A DNA stretch of 64,000 nt, from assembly GCA_027493955.1 (NCBI GenBank), contig JAOSJT010000001.1, positions 2,529,131 through 2,593,130 on the forward strand. Reading direction: 5' to 3'. A program made the translations under genes and the position numbers. Source of the DNA: Bacteroidia bacterium (GTDB lineage Bacteria; Bacteroidota; Ignavibacteria; SZUA-365). The notes beneath the pieces are model-generated. The model did not search any database. It was given only the letters and a program-made list of their open reading frames with translations, and had not been told where the DNA came from. Shown here piece by piece: positions 18,107-27,232 of the stretch (position 1 is the first letter of the stretch; every line of letters begins with the position of its first letter).

Positions 18107-18640
18107 TCAGGCAGCCTGTTCCTGTTTTTGTTTCTCGATGGCATCGATCACATTGACGATGCCGGTAATGACGCCGTTGATCGCGCCGACGATTCCGCTC
18201 GCGGGAGCGGCGATCGTGCCGATGATGCCGGCGATGAGTTCATCGCGTGTCGGCAACGAAGCAAGGTCATCGAGGCGTGCGCCGTCGAACACGTCCTTGC
18301 CTATCACGCAGGATTTCACGGAGAAGGTTGCCTCGTTATCCTTGACAAACTTCTTCAACGCGCGTGCGGGCTCGATCGGGTCGTTATAGGCAAACACGAC
18401 GCCGGTCTGGTTGACGAGGTACGGAAATACGTCGTCATACCCTCCGACGGCCTGCATGGCCCGTTTGAGCAGCGTGTTCTTGATGACCTTGTAGTCCACA
18501 CCGATTTTGAAGAATTCGGAGCGGAGCTGATTGGCTTTTTCAACGGTGAGTCCCGAGAAACTGACCAGGTACAGACCTGTCGTCCGCTCAAGACGTCCGA
18601 TCGTGTCGTCAATCACCTGGGTTTTCTGTTCTTTCGTCAT
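18107..18640 (-). CDS. rplJ: 50S ribosomal protein L10
   Basis: 177 aa. The N-terminal rRNA-binding domain is typical (MTKEQKTQVIDDTIGRLER, then GLTVEKANQLRSEF), and the C-terminal helix that carries L12 dimers is seen as a hydrophobic Ile/Ala-rich tail before KQKQEQAA. Forms the stalk base with L11. It is followed after 51 bases by rplL and preceded by a 118-base leader. Confidence 0.97.
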   Translation of the reverse strand: MTKEQKTQVIDDTIGRLERTTGLYLVSFSGLTVEKANQLRSEFFKIGVDYKVIKNTLLKRAMQAVGGYDDVFPYLVNQTGVVFAYNDPIEPARALKKFVKDNEATFSVKSCVIGKDVFDGARLDDLASLPTRDELIAGIIGTIAAPASGIVGAINGVITGIVNVIDAIEKQKQEQAA

Positions 18641-18758
18641 TCGTTCCTCAACGGGACAGTGCGTTGTGAGTCACTGTGAATTAGAGTAGAAGCATTGAGA
18701 GTGCGTTATCGGCGGGATGTTCGCCGAAAAGTAAACGTGTCTATATCATACGATGGGA
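18641..18758 (-). promoter_or_regulatory. rplJ leader, possible L10 autoregulatory region
   Basis: This 118-base gap is the largest inside the rplK-rplL segment. In the minus direction it holds a hairpin TCGGCG / CGCCGA near 18713-18731 and an ACAGTG / CACTGT pair near 18652-18675. L10-L12 leaders in many bacteria fold to bind the stalk complex. The structure here is suggestive only, and no promoter was recognised. Confidence 0.3.
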
Positions 18759-19457
18759 TCAGTGCAGCGCGGCCGCTTCGCTCTTGTCGACGCGAACGCC
18801 GGGGCCCATAGTCGAACTCAACGTCACGCCCTTGATGTACACGCCCTTGGCGGCGGAGGGCTTCATGCGGTTGAGTGTGGTGATAAAGGCCTGCACATTT
18901 TCCACGAGTTGCTGCGCATCGAAATTGGTCTTGCCGATCATCGCATGCACAATGCCGCCCTTGTCGACGCGGAAAGAGATTTTTCCCGCCTTGACTTCCT
19001 TGACGGCCTGGCCGACATCCAGCGTCACGGTGCCGGACTTCGGGTTGGGCATCAGGCCGCGGGGGCCGAGCACCTTGCCGAGCTTGCCCAGTTCGCCCAT
19101 CACATCGGGTGTGGCGATAATCACATCGACTTCGGCCCAGCCCTCTTTGATCTTCTCGAGGTAGTCTTCGAAACCGACATGCTCGGCGCCCGCATCGCGC
19201 GCTTCCTGATCTTTCGGCGCTTTGGCGATGACGAGCACGCGCACTTCCTTGCCGATGCCGTTGGGCAGCGAGGCCGTACCGCGGATCATCTGATCCGATT
19301 TTTTGGGGTCAACACCGAGACGGACGGCGATATCAACGGACTCGTTGAACTTCGCCTTCGAGGTCTGCTTGACGAGGGCGATGCCCTCGGCGATGGAGTA
19401 CTCTTTGTGTTTTTCGACGAGGCTGACGGCCTCTTTCATGCGTTTGTTCAATTTCAT
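18759..19457 (-). CDS. rplA: 50S ribosomal protein L1
   Basis: 232 aa, usual length. Family blocks are [20 protein letters not shown] near residues 37-56, [14 protein letters not shown] near residues 128-141 and [20 protein letters not shown] further on. L1 forms the mobile stalk at the E site. The ATG at 19457 is 9 bases after the rplK stop, the conserved rplK-rplA pair. Confidence 0.98.
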   Translation of the reverse strand: MKLNKRMKEAVSLVEKHKEYSIAEGIALVKQTSKAKFNESVDIAVRLGVDPKKSDQMIRGTASLPNGIGKEVRVLVIAKAPKDQEARDAGAEHVGFEDYLEKIKEGWAEVDVIIATPDVMGELGKLGKVLGPRGLMPNPKSGTVTLDVGQAVKEVKAGKISFRVDKGGIVHAMIGKTNFDAQQLVENVQAFITTLNRMKPSAAKGVYIKGVTLSSTMGPGVRVDKSEAAALH

Positions 19458-19466
19458 GGCGTCACC

Positions 19467-19892
19467 TTATTCCTCGACGGTAATACCCATACTGCGCGCG
19501 GTACCGGCAACCATGCTCATGGCTGCTTCGACGGTATGTGCGTTCAGATCCGGCATTTTCAATTCAGCGATTTCGCGAACCTGTGCGTTGGTCACTTTCG
19601 CCACTTTATTGCGGTGCGGTTCCGCGGAGCCCTTATCGGCCTTGGAGGCCTTCTTCAGCAGGACGGCCGCAGGCGGCGTCTTGGTGATGAACGTAAAGGA
19701 CTTGTCGCCGTACACCGTGATGACGACGGGGATAATGAGCCCCATCTTTTCCTGCGTGCGTGCGTTGAACTGCTTGCAGAACTCCATGATGTTCACGCCC
19801 TTTTGACCGAGCGCGGGGCCGACAGGAGGGGCGGGATTCGCCTGTCCTGCGGGAATCTGGAGCTTGATGTACCCCGTGATTTTCTTTGCCAT
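19467..19892 (-). CDS. rplK: 50S ribosomal protein L11
   Basis: 141 aa. The Pro-rich N-terminal segment [20 protein letters not shown] and the following [14 protein letters not shown] are diagnostic; this domain is the target of thiostrepton-type antibiotics. The C-terminal RNA-binding domain ends [12 protein letters not shown]. Follows nusG by 24 bases. Confidence 0.98.
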   Translation of the reverse strand: MAKKITGYIKLQIPAGQANPAPPVGPALGQKGVNIMEFCKQFNARTQEKMGLIIPVVITVYGDKSFTFITKTPPAAVLLKKASKADKGSAEPHRNKVAKVTNAQVREIAELKMPDLNAHTVEAAMSMVAGTARSMGITVEE

Positions 19893-19916
19893 GATAAATT
19901 GCCTGTATACTGACTA

Positions 19917-20492
19917 TTACGTATCGAATTCCACTTGACTGAAATCCAGCTCGACCGGCGTTTTGCGTCCGAAGATCGAGACCATCACTTTCAGCTTGCT
20001 CTTTTCCTGGTTCACTTCCTGCACAAAACCGCTGAAGGTGTTGAAAGGACCATCGATAACGCGCACGGGGTCGCCCACACGGAAGCGCACTTCCGGTACT
20101 TCGTTGTCGCGGCGCTCCTCCATCCGGCCCAGGATTTTATTCACCTCGTCCTCACGGAGCGGGGCGGGTTGTCCTTTGGGGCCAACGAAGGAAATGACCG
20201 ATGGGGTGTTGAGAATGAGGTGCTTCGTGTCGCGGTCCAGAACACAATGGATCAGGATATAGCCGGGGAAGAAATTCTTGGTCTTCGTGCGCTTCTTCCC
20301 TCCACGGATTTCATACACTTTTTCCGTGGGTACGATAACGTCGACGATCCGCTCCTCCATACGCATGGACGGATCGGATTGCCGGACCTCGTTTTCGATG
20401 TAGGATTTGACCTTATTCTCATGGCCGGAATACGAGCGGATCGCATACCAGCGAAGATGGTCAACCTGTTGCTTTTCTGCTTCCGTCGCCAC
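19917..20492 (-). CDS. nusG: Transcription termination/antitermination factor NusG
   Basis: 191 aa from the GTG at 20492, directly after the secE stop. A longer reading frame reaching 20642 would overlap almost all of secE and is rejected. The NGN domain shows [21 protein letters not shown] and FFPGYILI. The C-terminal KOW domain shows [19 protein letters not shown]. NusG binds the polymerase clamp and couples transcription to Rho or the ribosome. The secE-nusG-rplK order is near-universal. Confidence 0.96.
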   Translation of the reverse strand: MATEAEKQQVDHLRWYAIRSYSGHENKVKSYIENEVRQSDPSMRMEERIVDVIVPTEKVYEIRGGKKRTKTKNFFPGYILIHCVLDRDTKHLILNTPSVISFVGPKGQPAPLREDEVNKILGRMEERRDNEVPEVRFRVGDPVRVIDGPFNTFSGFVQEVNQEKSKLKVMVSIFGRKTPVELDFSQVEFDT

Positions 20493-20512
20493 GAATCGAG
20501 TGCACCTTGCTG

Positions 20513-20701
20513 TCAGCTGCCTAACAGCGTTTCCATCAGTTTTGTGAAGACGACATCGACAAGGGAGATGAACATGCCCACGATGAGGGTGGAGACAAGA
20601 ACGACAACGGTCGATTCTTTGAGCTCTTCCTGCGTCGGCCACGTCACCTTCTTCATTTCCTTGGTAACGCCGTTAAGAAAGTCGATAATTTTTTGTTTCA
20701 T
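20513..20701 (-). CDS. secE: Preprotein translocase subunit SecE
   Basis: 62 aa, the short single-helix form found outside enterobacteria. The amphipathic segment [24 protein letters not shown], holding the conserved KVTWPT, is followed by one transmembrane helix ([21 protein letters not shown]). SecE clamps the SecY channel in the inner membrane. Lies between tRNA-Trp and nusG. Confidence 0.97.
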   Translation of the reverse strand: MKQKIIDFLNGVTKEMKKVTWPTQEELKESTVVVLVSTLIVGMFISLVDVVFTKLMETLLGS

Positions 20702-20732
20702 GGTCCGGTCGGGATGGATTCTGAATACCTCG

Positions 20733-20805
20733 CACGAGAGGAGGGACTCGAACCCCCAACCTGCGGTTTTGGAGACCGCTGCTCTACCAATTGAGCTACT
20801 CTCGT
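20733..20805 (-). tRNA. tRNA-Trp (CCA)
   Basis: 73 nt cloverleaf. The acceptor stem ACGAGAG pairs with CTCTCGT with discriminator G. The anticodon stem GCGGT/ACCGC encloses loop CTCCAAA, giving anticodon CCA. The T-arm GGGGGTTCGAGTCCCTC is typical. No CCA tail is encoded. It lies between rpmG and secE, its classical position. Confidence 0.97.
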
Positions 20806-20811
20806 AAACGT

Positions 20812-20979
20812 TTATTTCGTTTCCTTGAAAATGACGTGCTTGCGCACCACGGGATCGTACTTTTTGTGCTCAACCCGCTGAGGATGGAGCTGCTTGTTCT
20901 TTTTCGTGGAGTACCGGTAGCCGGTACCGGCGGTACTTTCCAGCGTGATGATAATGCGGCCTTTGTTGCTCTTTGCCAT
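20812..20979 (-). CDS. rpmG: 50S ribosomal protein L33
   Basis: 55 aa from the ATG at 20979 ([16 protein letters not shown]). A longer in-frame extension upstream would run through tRNA-Thr and is rejected. Typical L33 blocks are [12 protein letters not shown] and the basic C-terminus [17 protein letters not shown]. It lacks the zinc-binding CxxC pairs, so it is the cysteine-free paralogue type. It sits between tRNA-Thr and tRNA-Trp. Confidence 0.96.
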   Translation of the reverse strand: MAKSNKGRIIITLESTAGTGYRYSTKKNKQLHPQRVEHKKYDPVVRKHVIFKETK

Positions 20980-21035
20980 GTCGTCTGCACCATTCCTGCA
21001 ATGTGGCGTGTACGTAACAGTACCTGAGTACCTGG

Positions 21036-21108
<73 letters not shown>

Positions 21109-21112
21109 ATGG

Positions 21113-21184
21113 AGCGGGAGACGGGACTCGAACCCGCAACCAACAGCTTGGAAGGCTGTGACTCTACCATTGAGTTACCCCCGC
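21113..21184 (-). tRNA. tRNA-Gly (TCC)
   Basis: 72 nt. The acceptor GCGGGGG pairs with CTCCCGC, including one G-U pair. The anticodon stem ACAGC/GCTGT encloses CTTCCAA, giving anticodon TCC. It lies between tRNA-Thr(GGT) and tRNA-Tyr. Confidence 0.96.
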
Positions 21185-21216
21185 GCGGGGATTCCGCTCA
21201 AGGCGGAAGGAGTCTG

Positions 21217-21299
21217 TGGTGGGGGTAGGATTCGAACCTACGAAGTCGTGTGACAACAGATTTACAGTCTGTCCCGGTTGGCCACTTCGGTACCCCACC
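21217..21299 (-). tRNA. tRNA-Tyr (GTA)
   Basis: 83 nt with a long variable arm, as expected for bacterial tRNA-Tyr. The acceptor GGTGGGG pairs with CCCCACC, discriminator A. The anticodon stem ACAGA/TCTGT encloses CTGTAAA, giving anticodon GTA. It is followed by tRNA-Gly and preceded by tRNA-Thr(TGT). Confidence 0.97.
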
Positions 21300-21311
21300 G
21301 TTTCCCAGTTG

Positions 21312-21384
21312 AGCTGGCGACCAGACTTGAACTGGTGACCTGCTGATTACAAGTCAGCTGCTCTACCAACTGAGCTACGCCAGC
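21312..21384 (-). tRNA. tRNA-Thr (TGT)
   Basis: 73 nt. The acceptor GCTGGCG pairs with CGCCAGC, discriminator T. The anticodon stem GCTGA/TCAGC encloses CTTGTAA, giving anticodon TGT. First transcribed tRNA of the cluster, just downstream of the promoter at 21416-21443 and of a 7-bp hairpin (TGTCCAC/GTGGACA, 21390-21407) that probably forms the 5' leader. Confidence 0.97.
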
Positions 21385-21415
21385 AGGAATGTCCACTCAT
21401 GTGGACAGGATCACA

Positions 21416-21443
21416 AATATATGCAGGTTTTTTGAAAAGTCAA
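21416..21443 (-). promoter_or_regulatory. Sigma-70-type promoter for the tRNA-rpmG-secE-nusG cluster
   Basis: On the minus strand TTGACT (21443-21438) is followed by a 16-base spacer and TATATT (21421-21416), a near-consensus promoter. The expected start near 21409 lies about 25 bases before tRNA-Thr(TGT). It is in the gap after the hydrolase gene, whose stop is followed by a T run that may act as a weak terminator. Confidence 0.7.
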
Positions 21444-21470
21444 ATAGCTGAGTACGCATCTGCAAAAAAC

Positions 21471-22256
21471 TTACAGATTTTTTTTCAGGTGCTGGGCGAT
21501 GAGACCGTCGAGTCCGCGCGCGGAATGGAGCATGTCCGTGCCATGGCCGGCGTTCTCATAGAGCTGTGTTTGCGCACCGGAAGCCAGTTTTGCGTACGCC
21601 TGCAGGGTCTCGACCGAGCGTACATCTTCCGAACTCGCCACCGCCAACAGTGGGCGTGCGCCCCAGGTACGGGCTGCATCTTCGGTGGGAAGTTCGTTGA
21701 AATAATTGAGCCCGGGACTGAGCAGTACCAGTGTTTTGATGCGGCTGTCGGCTGCGGCATACTGGAGGGCATTGCTGCTGCCATACGAGGCGCCGATGAT
21801 ACCTATGCGTGCCGGATCCACCGAGGCATGTTGCCGCATGAAGGCAATGGATGCTTCGACGTCGGCTCTCGCCTTGCGGTCGGGCCGCACGGAAGCGCCT
21901 CCGGAGGTACGCGTCGATCCGCCATAGCCACGCATGTCGATGGCGAGGACGGTTATTCCCGCGGCTTGCAGTGTTCGTGCAAGACCGGCGAAGCTGGCTC
22001 TGTCGCTGCGCCACTGATGCAGGCACAGCACCGCAGGCGCCTTGCTGCCCGCCGTATACAGCGTTCCGCTGATGCGCACGCCGTCGCTGGTGGTGAAGGT
22101 GACCTCCTCCTCGCCTCCTCGTGCGGCGGCCAGTGCGGCACTGTTCCCGCGGGCGGCCGCCGAGACTCCCGCCGTTACGTGACCGTCGCTTTTCGATTGG
22201 CAGTGGACGAGCAGAAATGCGCCCGCCAGAATCAATAGTGCTTTGTAACGCGTCAT
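21471..22256 (-). CDS. Alpha/beta-hydrolase, probable lipoprotein esterase (dienelactone hydrolase-like)
   Basis: 261 aa. An N-terminal hydrophobic segment ends in a lipobox-like FLLVHC (Cys19). Histidine before the cysteine is unusual, so lipidation is uncertain. The alpha/beta-hydrolase triad is visible: nucleophile Ser157 in GASYGS, acid Asp211 in ASSED, and His238 in NAGHGTD, with an oxyanion-side CLHQW near residue 80. The substrate cannot be named. It is the last gene of the folP-cdaA-pcm-miaA run, four bases after miaA, so it is probably co-transcribed. The exported location and hydrolase fold are the supported parts of the call. Confidence 0.8.
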   Translation of the reverse strand: MTRYKALLILAGAFLLVHCQSKSDGHVTAGVSAAARGNSAALAAARGGEEEVTFTTSDGVRISGTLYTAGSKAPAVLCLHQWRSDRASFAGLARTLQAAGITVLAIDMRGYGGSTRTSGGASVRPDRKARADVEASIAFMRQHASVDPARIGIIGASYGSSNALQYAAADSRIKTLVLLSPGLNYFNELPTEDAARTWGARPLLAVASSEDVRSVETLQAYAKLASGAQTQLYENAGHGTDMLHSARGLDGLIAQHLKKNL

Positions 22257-22260
22257 TGTG

Positions 22261-23217
22261 TCACTCCTTCCAGGTCGTTTCTTGCACTTGCCCGCCCTCT
22301 CGCACGATCGCGGCAGCTTTCGCAGCCAGAATTCCCGGATCGTCCTCCGCAGAGATCCATTGCATTCGAGTCTCGCGCCTGAACCATGTCATCTGCCGCT
22401 TCGCAAAATTCCGTGTATGCTGCTGTATCCGTCGTACAGCTTCATCCATCTCGAATGAACCAGAAAAGTACGCCGTCAATTCCTTATAACCAACCGATTG
22501 CATTGCCTGGCAATCGGGACTGACGCCCGCGCTGAGCAGAGCCGCGACTTCATCCGCGAAACCGTGTTCCATCATGGCGCTGACACGGGCGTCGATGCGT
22601 CTGTACAACAGCGGCCGGTCCCAATGAAGTCCGAGAATGACGCTGCGATAGGGGATTGTCGGCATACGTTCGCGCCGGATGTCCGAATACGGCCTTCCGC
22701 TCTGAAGGCAGACCTCCAACGCACGGAGGACACGCGCAGGATTGTCCTGATCGATACTCCGTATGATTTCGGGGTCCAGATCTTGGAGCTGTGTGCGTAA
22801 TGCTGCGAGCCCTTCGTTCTGCAGGCGCCGCAGCAAGTTCTCACGCAGCGCCGGATCAGGTGATGGTCCCTCGAATATCCCGTCCGTGAGTGCCCGAACG
22901 TACAAGCCGGACCCGCCAACCACGAGCACCTTCTTGCCGCGCTCCGTGATGTCGTGCATCCATACCTGGGCTTCACGGTAAAAATCCCCCGCCGTCCAAT
23001 TGTCTTCCGGTCCGCAGATGTCGATTCCGTGGTGGGGTATGCGCCCGAGTTCCTTGGATGAGGGCTTCGCAGTACCGATATCGAAGCCGCGAAAAACCTG
23101 GCGGGAGTCCGCATTGATGATTTCGGCCCCGAGGAGCTCGGCCAGAAGCAACGACACCTCTGTTTTTCCCGAAGCCGTAGGGCCGGTGAGCACCGTGATG
23201 ACCGGAGGGAGTGGCAT
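22261..23217 (-). CDS. miaA: tRNA dimethylallyltransferase MiaA
   Basis: 318 aa from the ATG at 23217, two bases after the pcm stop; a longer frame into pcm is rejected. The P-loop TGPTASGKTEVS lies near residues 9-20, followed by INADSRQVFRGFDIGTAKP and the downstream NRAL-type segment NPARVLRALEV. MiaA adds a dimethylallyl group to A37 of tRNAs reading UNN codons. It is in an operon with pcm and cdaA. Confidence 0.97.
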   Translation of the reverse strand: MPLPPVITVLTGPTASGKTEVSLLLAELLGAEIINADSRQVFRGFDIGTAKPSSKELGRIPHHGIDICGPEDNWTAGDFYREAQVWMHDITERGKKVLVVGGSGLYVRALTDGIFEGPSPDPALRENLLRRLQNEGLAALRTQLQDLDPEIIRSIDQDNPARVLRALEVCLQSGRPYSDIRRERMPTIPYRSVILGLHWDRPLLYRRIDARVSAMMEHGFADEVAALLSAGVSPDCQAMQSVGYKELTAYFSGSFEMDEAVRRIQQHTRNFAKRQMTWFRRETRMQWISAEDDPGILAAKAAAIVREGGQVQETTWKE

Positions 23218-23219
23218 GC

Positions 23220-23879
23220 TCAGCCCTTTTTCCAGCCTTCCTTGCCTATGAGCGGAACGAACTTGAAGCCCGCGCTGCGGGCGGAGGTAAACTCTTCCCC
23301 ATTGCGATGTACGAGCACCATGTCCTGCGTGTTCTCCCCTCCGACAGGAATGACCATGCGTCCGCCATCCGCAAGCTGACGCAGCAGCGACGAGGGGACG
23401 TCGGGAGCTCCCGCTGTGACAATGATGCCGTCGTAGGGCGCAAACTGGGACCACCCGACGCTTCCATCCCCCACCTTTGAAGCGATGTTGAATCCCAATC
23501 GATCAAAACGCACGCGCGCCTCTTCGAGCAGCGCGAAGTGCCTTTCTATGGTGAATACTCTCGCACCCAGCGCGGCAAGAAGGCACGCCTGATACCCGCT
23601 GCCCGTCCCGATCTCAAGCACCTTGTCGCCGCGGCGAACGGCGAGGGCCTGCGTCATAAATGCCACTGTGTACGGTTGCGATATGGTTTGCTGGCAGGAG
23701 ATAGGCAGGGCGCTGTCTTCCCACGCACGGGATTGAAAAACGTCCTGCACAAATTCCTGTCGCGGAACTGCGGCAATCGCTCCGAGCACGGCTTCGTCGG
23801 TGATGCCTTTTTTACGGAGAAGCTCGATGAGCTGTGACCGCGCTACGTCCTGGTGTCTGCCTGTAGGTTTCGCGTTCAT
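23220..23879 (-). CDS. pcm: Protein-L-isoaspartate O-methyltransferase
   Basis: 219 aa. The SAM-binding motif KVLEIGTGSGYQACLLA lies near residues 84-100, with the family segment ISQPYTVAFMTQAL just before it and IIVTAGAPDVPSSLL after it. It repairs isoaspartyl residues by methylation. The start ATG at 23879 overlaps the cdaA stop (ATGA, 4 bases), and it ends two bases before miaA, so the three are translationally linked. Confidence 0.96.
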   Translation of the reverse strand: MNAKPTGRHQDVARSQLIELLRKKGITDEAVLGAIAAVPRQEFVQDVFQSRAWEDSALPISCQQTISQPYTVAFMTQALAVRRGDKVLEIGTGSGYQACLLAALGARVFTIERHFALLEEARVRFDRLGFNIASKVGDGSVGWSQFAPYDGIIVTAGAPDVPSSLLRQLADGGRMVIPVGGENTQDMVLVHRNGEEFTSARSAGFKFVPLIGKEGWKKG

Positions 23880-24697
23880 GCGTCGCTGCTTTCGTTCACT
23901 GTGCGCCTGAGCATTGCGTCAAAATGCGATTTCGATGACACGTTGAGTGCCTGCCGGAGGTGGGTGCGCAGCTGTTCGGGTGCGAAATTGCGCCGCAAGA
24001 TCCCATCCTCCGCAACGGATATTGTCCCGGTCTCCTCGGAAACGACGATGGCCAGAACGTCGGTTTGCTCCGATATGCCCACTGCCGAGCGGTGTCGCAT
24101 GCCCATGATAAAGCCATCTATCTGCAGCTGTGCACTGAGCGGCAGCGTACAGCGGGCGGCCATGACAACACGATCCTTGATCACCACTGCGCCGTCGTGC
24201 AGCGGAGCTTTCGGATTGAAGATGGAGAGGAGGAGCTGTTTACTGACTTCTGCGTTCAGCGGTACTCCCGATTCGATAATCATTCGTATGCCCGTGGTCC
24301 GCGTCATGATGATGAGGGCTCCCGTCTGGCGCTGGGCCATTTCTTCGCACGCCTCGACAACCGCGTCGATGGTCTCGTTCATGCTTCTGCGTACGAGGTT
24401 GGCCATAAGACGCCCGCGTCCCAGGATGACGAGCAGCCTTCGCAACTCGGGTTGAAAAAGGATAATGAAAGCGATAACCCAGATGTCGGTCAGTGTTTTC
24501 AGAATCCACGACACGGCCTGAAGATCCAGTGACGATGCGACGAAGGATCCGGCCACCACGACAAGCAAGCCCAGAAATATTTGTATCGCGATGGTGCCAC
24601 GCATTATGAGATACAGGCGGTAGAAAATGAACGTCACCACCGCCACGTCCAGCAGGTCCGTCCAGCTCAGCGTGAGAAAACCGATGTCAAACAGCAT
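23876..24697 (-). CDS. cdaA: Diadenylate cyclase (CdaA type)
   Basis: 273 aa from the ATG at 24697, which overlaps folP by 11 bases. Three N-terminal hydrophobic helices (about residues 1-85) are followed by the DAC domain with its two nucleotide-binding motifs, HDGAVVIKD and MRHRSAVG. It converts two ATP to the second messenger c-di-AMP, which controls turgor, potassium and wall homeostasis. The usual Firmicutes partner CdaR is absent here; instead the gene lies between folP and pcm. The DAC residues look intact, so activity is expected. Confidence 0.95.
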   Translation of the reverse strand: MLFDIGFLTLSWTDLLDVAVVTFIFYRLYLIMRGTIAIQIFLGLLVVVAGSFVASSLDLQAVSWILKTLTDIWVIAFIILFQPELRRLLVILGRGRLMANLVRRSMNETIDAVVEACEEMAQRQTGALIIMTRTTGIRMIIESGVPLNAEVSKQLLLSIFNPKAPLHDGAVVIKDRVVMAARCTLPLSAQLQIDGFIMGMRHRSAVGISEQTDVLAIVVSEETGTISVAEDGILRRNFAPEQLRTHLRQALNVSSKSHFDAMLRRTVNESSDA

Positions 24698-25553
24698 AGT
24701 GTTGCTCCTCCTCGAGTATCGCTGCGGCGACGTCCAGCGCATCGCGGGTTTCGCGCACGTCGTGCACGCGAAAGACCGACGCACCATACCGCAGGGCGAG
24801 CACCGCCGCTGCGAGGCTGCCTGCAAGGCGCTGGTCCACCGCACGGCCGGTTATCTGACCAATCAGCGATTTTCGTGAGACCCCGACCATCACGGGCGCT
24901 CCGAGGTCACAAAACCGCGGCACGGATCCGATAAGCGCGAGATTATGCCGCAAGGTTTTCCCGAAGCCGATGCCGGGATCCAGAATGACCTGTCGAATTC
25001 CTTTCGCAGTGCATGCGGCCAGGCGTTCGTGGAAAAAATCGGCTACCGCGCTCACGACATCGTGGTACTCCGGATTGTCCTGCATCGTAGCCGGAGTGCC
25101 GGACATGTGCATGATCACCAGCGGCGCCCCGCTTGCCGCCGCGACGTCAATCATCGCTTCGTCGAAGCGTAGCGCGCTGACGTCGTTGATAATATCCGCC
25201 CCCGCCGTCAGTGCCGCCTCGGCTACTGGCGCTTTGCGGGTATCCACGGAGATGGGTATCGGCGACGCCGCCCGGAGTCTTTCGATCAGTGGAATGACGC
25301 GGCGCAACTCCTCGTCGATGGCGACGTCGTGGGCGCCGGGGCGCGTGGATTCCCCTCCCACATCGATAATGTCAGCGCCGTCTTCCACCATACGCAGTGC
25401 GAAGTCGACCGCTTCAGAGCTTGAAGCATGCAGCCCTCCGTCGGAGAACGAATCGGGCGTCGCATTGACAATCCCCATGACGCAGGGTCTCGTACGCAGA
25501 TCGAGCGTTCGCGATGCCAGCCGCAGCAGATATGTCGATTCAGATTTTTGCAT
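24687..25553 (-). CDS. folP: Dihydropteroate synthase
   Basis: 288 aa. Diagnostic motifs are MGIVNATPDSFSDGG near residues 26-40, DIIDVGGESTRPGA near residues 61-74, and DPGIGFGKTLRHN, with the C-terminal RVHDVRET. It condenses p-aminobenzoate with dihydropterin pyrophosphate and is the sulfonamide target. First gene of the operon, with no clear Shine-Dalgarno sequence before the ATG at 25553. The 3' end overlaps cdaA. Confidence 0.97.
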   Translation of the reverse strand: MQKSESTYLLRLASRTLDLRTRPCVMGIVNATPDSFSDGGLHASSSEAVDFALRMVEDGADIIDVGGESTRPGAHDVAIDEELRRVIPLIERLRAASPIPISVDTRKAPVAEAALTAGADIINDVSALRFDEAMIDVAAASGAPLVIMHMSGTPATMQDNPEYHDVVSAVADFFHERLAACTAKGIRQVILDPGIGFGKTLRHNLALIGSVPRFCDLGAPVMVGVSRKSLIGQITGRAVDQRLAGSLAAAVLALRYGASVFRVHDVRETRDALDVAAAILEEEQHYAV

Positions 25554-25957
25554 ACCGTATCACTGCATCTTACAATGCGCGTCGAAAAGATGCAAAAGCG
25601 CTGCGCAGTGCTCTGCGCTGGATTGTCGGGCATGGGATCATACAAGGACACTTTCCGTCTCCACAACAATGGCAATACCGCGCCGTTAATGTCGCCAGCA
25701 TGTGTTGGTTATAACGGCCACCGTGACCGCGATAGTCGGTCGCGAAACACGAAGCGGACGCTTACCCGGCGCTACTCGCAACGACGTCTGACCAGGCATA
25801 CATACGTGTGAAACGTCCTCGATCTCCGGCACTTTCATTGATCACGGAGAGCCCCCTGCAAGAATCCCAGGTCCATCAGAGTTTTCAGGTACAAAGCGGC
25901 GCCTCCCGGCTGCGGCCATGCATGGGTCGTTCTCCCGTATCATTCTTCCGTATCAAG
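25554..25957. other. Intergenic region upstream of folP
   Basis: 404 bases between folP and the terminator of the first large secreted protein. On the minus strand TTGCAT (25595-25590), a 17-base spacer and TAAGAT (25572-25567) form a possible folP promoter that would leave a leader of only about 7 bases. Small open frames here show no recognisable protein. Nothing else was identified. Confidence 0.35.
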
Positions 25958-25987
25958 GAGAAAGCCCCGCTGTTGCGGGGCTTTCTC
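25958..25987 (-). terminator. Intrinsic terminator of the first secreted paralogue
   Basis: Perfect 13-bp stem GAGAAAGCCCCGC / GCGGGGCTTTCTC with loop TGTT, 27 bases after the gene stop. The minus-strand 3' arm ends in TTTCTC. The same core hairpin follows each of the three paralogues. Confidence 0.8.
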
Positions 25988-27232
25988 AGGGTCAGGGTTG
26001 TCGGTGTGATGCGCTTACTTCGAAAGCATCATCTGTATGGTCTTGACATAGTCACCGGCGATCATGCGGCAAATGTACGTGCCGCTCGGCAGATCGCGTG
26101 CGTCAAACAGCGTCGTGTACCGGCCCGCGGGCATCGTCTCGTTGACCAGTTCCGCCACTTCGGCGCCAAGCTGGTTGTACACAACGATGCGCACCGCGCG
26201 CTCTTCCGCTACGCCGAAGCTGATGCTCGTCGAGGGATTGAACGGGTTCGGATAGTTCTGATCCAGAGAGAAGCTCACCGGAACGTCGCCATCGGCCTTC
26301 ACGAATCCGTACGGGTGCGCCAGCGCGATGTTGCCGCCCACGTTGCCCGGATTCAGACTGAACACCTTCACCTGCGAATTCGCCGGATCGGATGCCGACG
26401 TCGTGCCCGCGATCGGATTCTCCCACTGGCCCAGCATCACCGCCTGGCGAACGCCGCGAAGCTGCAGAGGATCCTGCACCATCGCCGCTTCCTGCGGTGC
26501 ATACGGGAAGGTGATGTCCGCCGTCCACGAGCCACCGCTGTGCGTGATCTGCCAGTAGCGCTTGACGTAGTGCATGCGCGCAAGGTTCTGCGGCAGCTGG
26601 TTCGGGAACACCGTGATCGTCATGGAGTTCACCGTGCCACTCGTCATGTGCACCGTGCCGATCGGGTCGCCCGTCGCGGCGTCGGTGAAGATGTAGGTGT
26701 TCGGTGCCGTCATCGGTCCGAGCGTCCGGCTCTGCGACGTCGGCGCATATCCGCCACCGCTGGCGACAACGCGCAGCTCGACCACCACGCGGAACACTTC
26801 GTTCGTCGCGCGCAAGCCGTTCATCGGAGGCGGGAAGTCGTTGTTGAACAGCATGCCGTAGAACTGCAGTTCACCACGATGCACGCCGATGGGCAGGCCC
26901 GACGGATCAATGGTCATGGTGAAGGTCTGGAACTGACGCGGACGCGGCGGGGTGAAGTTGTAGCCCTGCAGCGTCGGATCCGGTGTGGACTTGGTCAGCG
27001 TGATCCACGGGGTCGTGGTCGTCACATCCCAGAGGAAGTCGCCAAGGGTACCGAAGATGTTCGTCGTCGTCGAAACGGCATAGGTCTTGTTGATCAGGCC
27101 CGGTTGTTTGTAGTTGGCCGTGATCTGAATGGGAATGCCCGGATCGTCCACATACGAGGTGATCGGCGAGCCGGGGAAGCCGTAACCGATTTTCGGCGGC
27201 GGCGACGGGTTGTCGTCCATGATGATGTCGTC
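25988..27232 (-). repeat. Repeat module, copy 1 of 3
   Basis: 3' block of the first paralogue plus its short 3' untranslated part. It encodes the last 405 residues. It matches copies 2 and 3 almost base for base, with only scattered third-position differences seen. This copy has a few private silent changes (for example near 26172 and 26214). Confidence 0.9.

Noticed and set aside
19917-20642. 241-residue version of NusG
   Set aside because: The extra N-terminus overlaps secE in another frame and has no NusG homology; the GTG at 20492 gives the normal protein.
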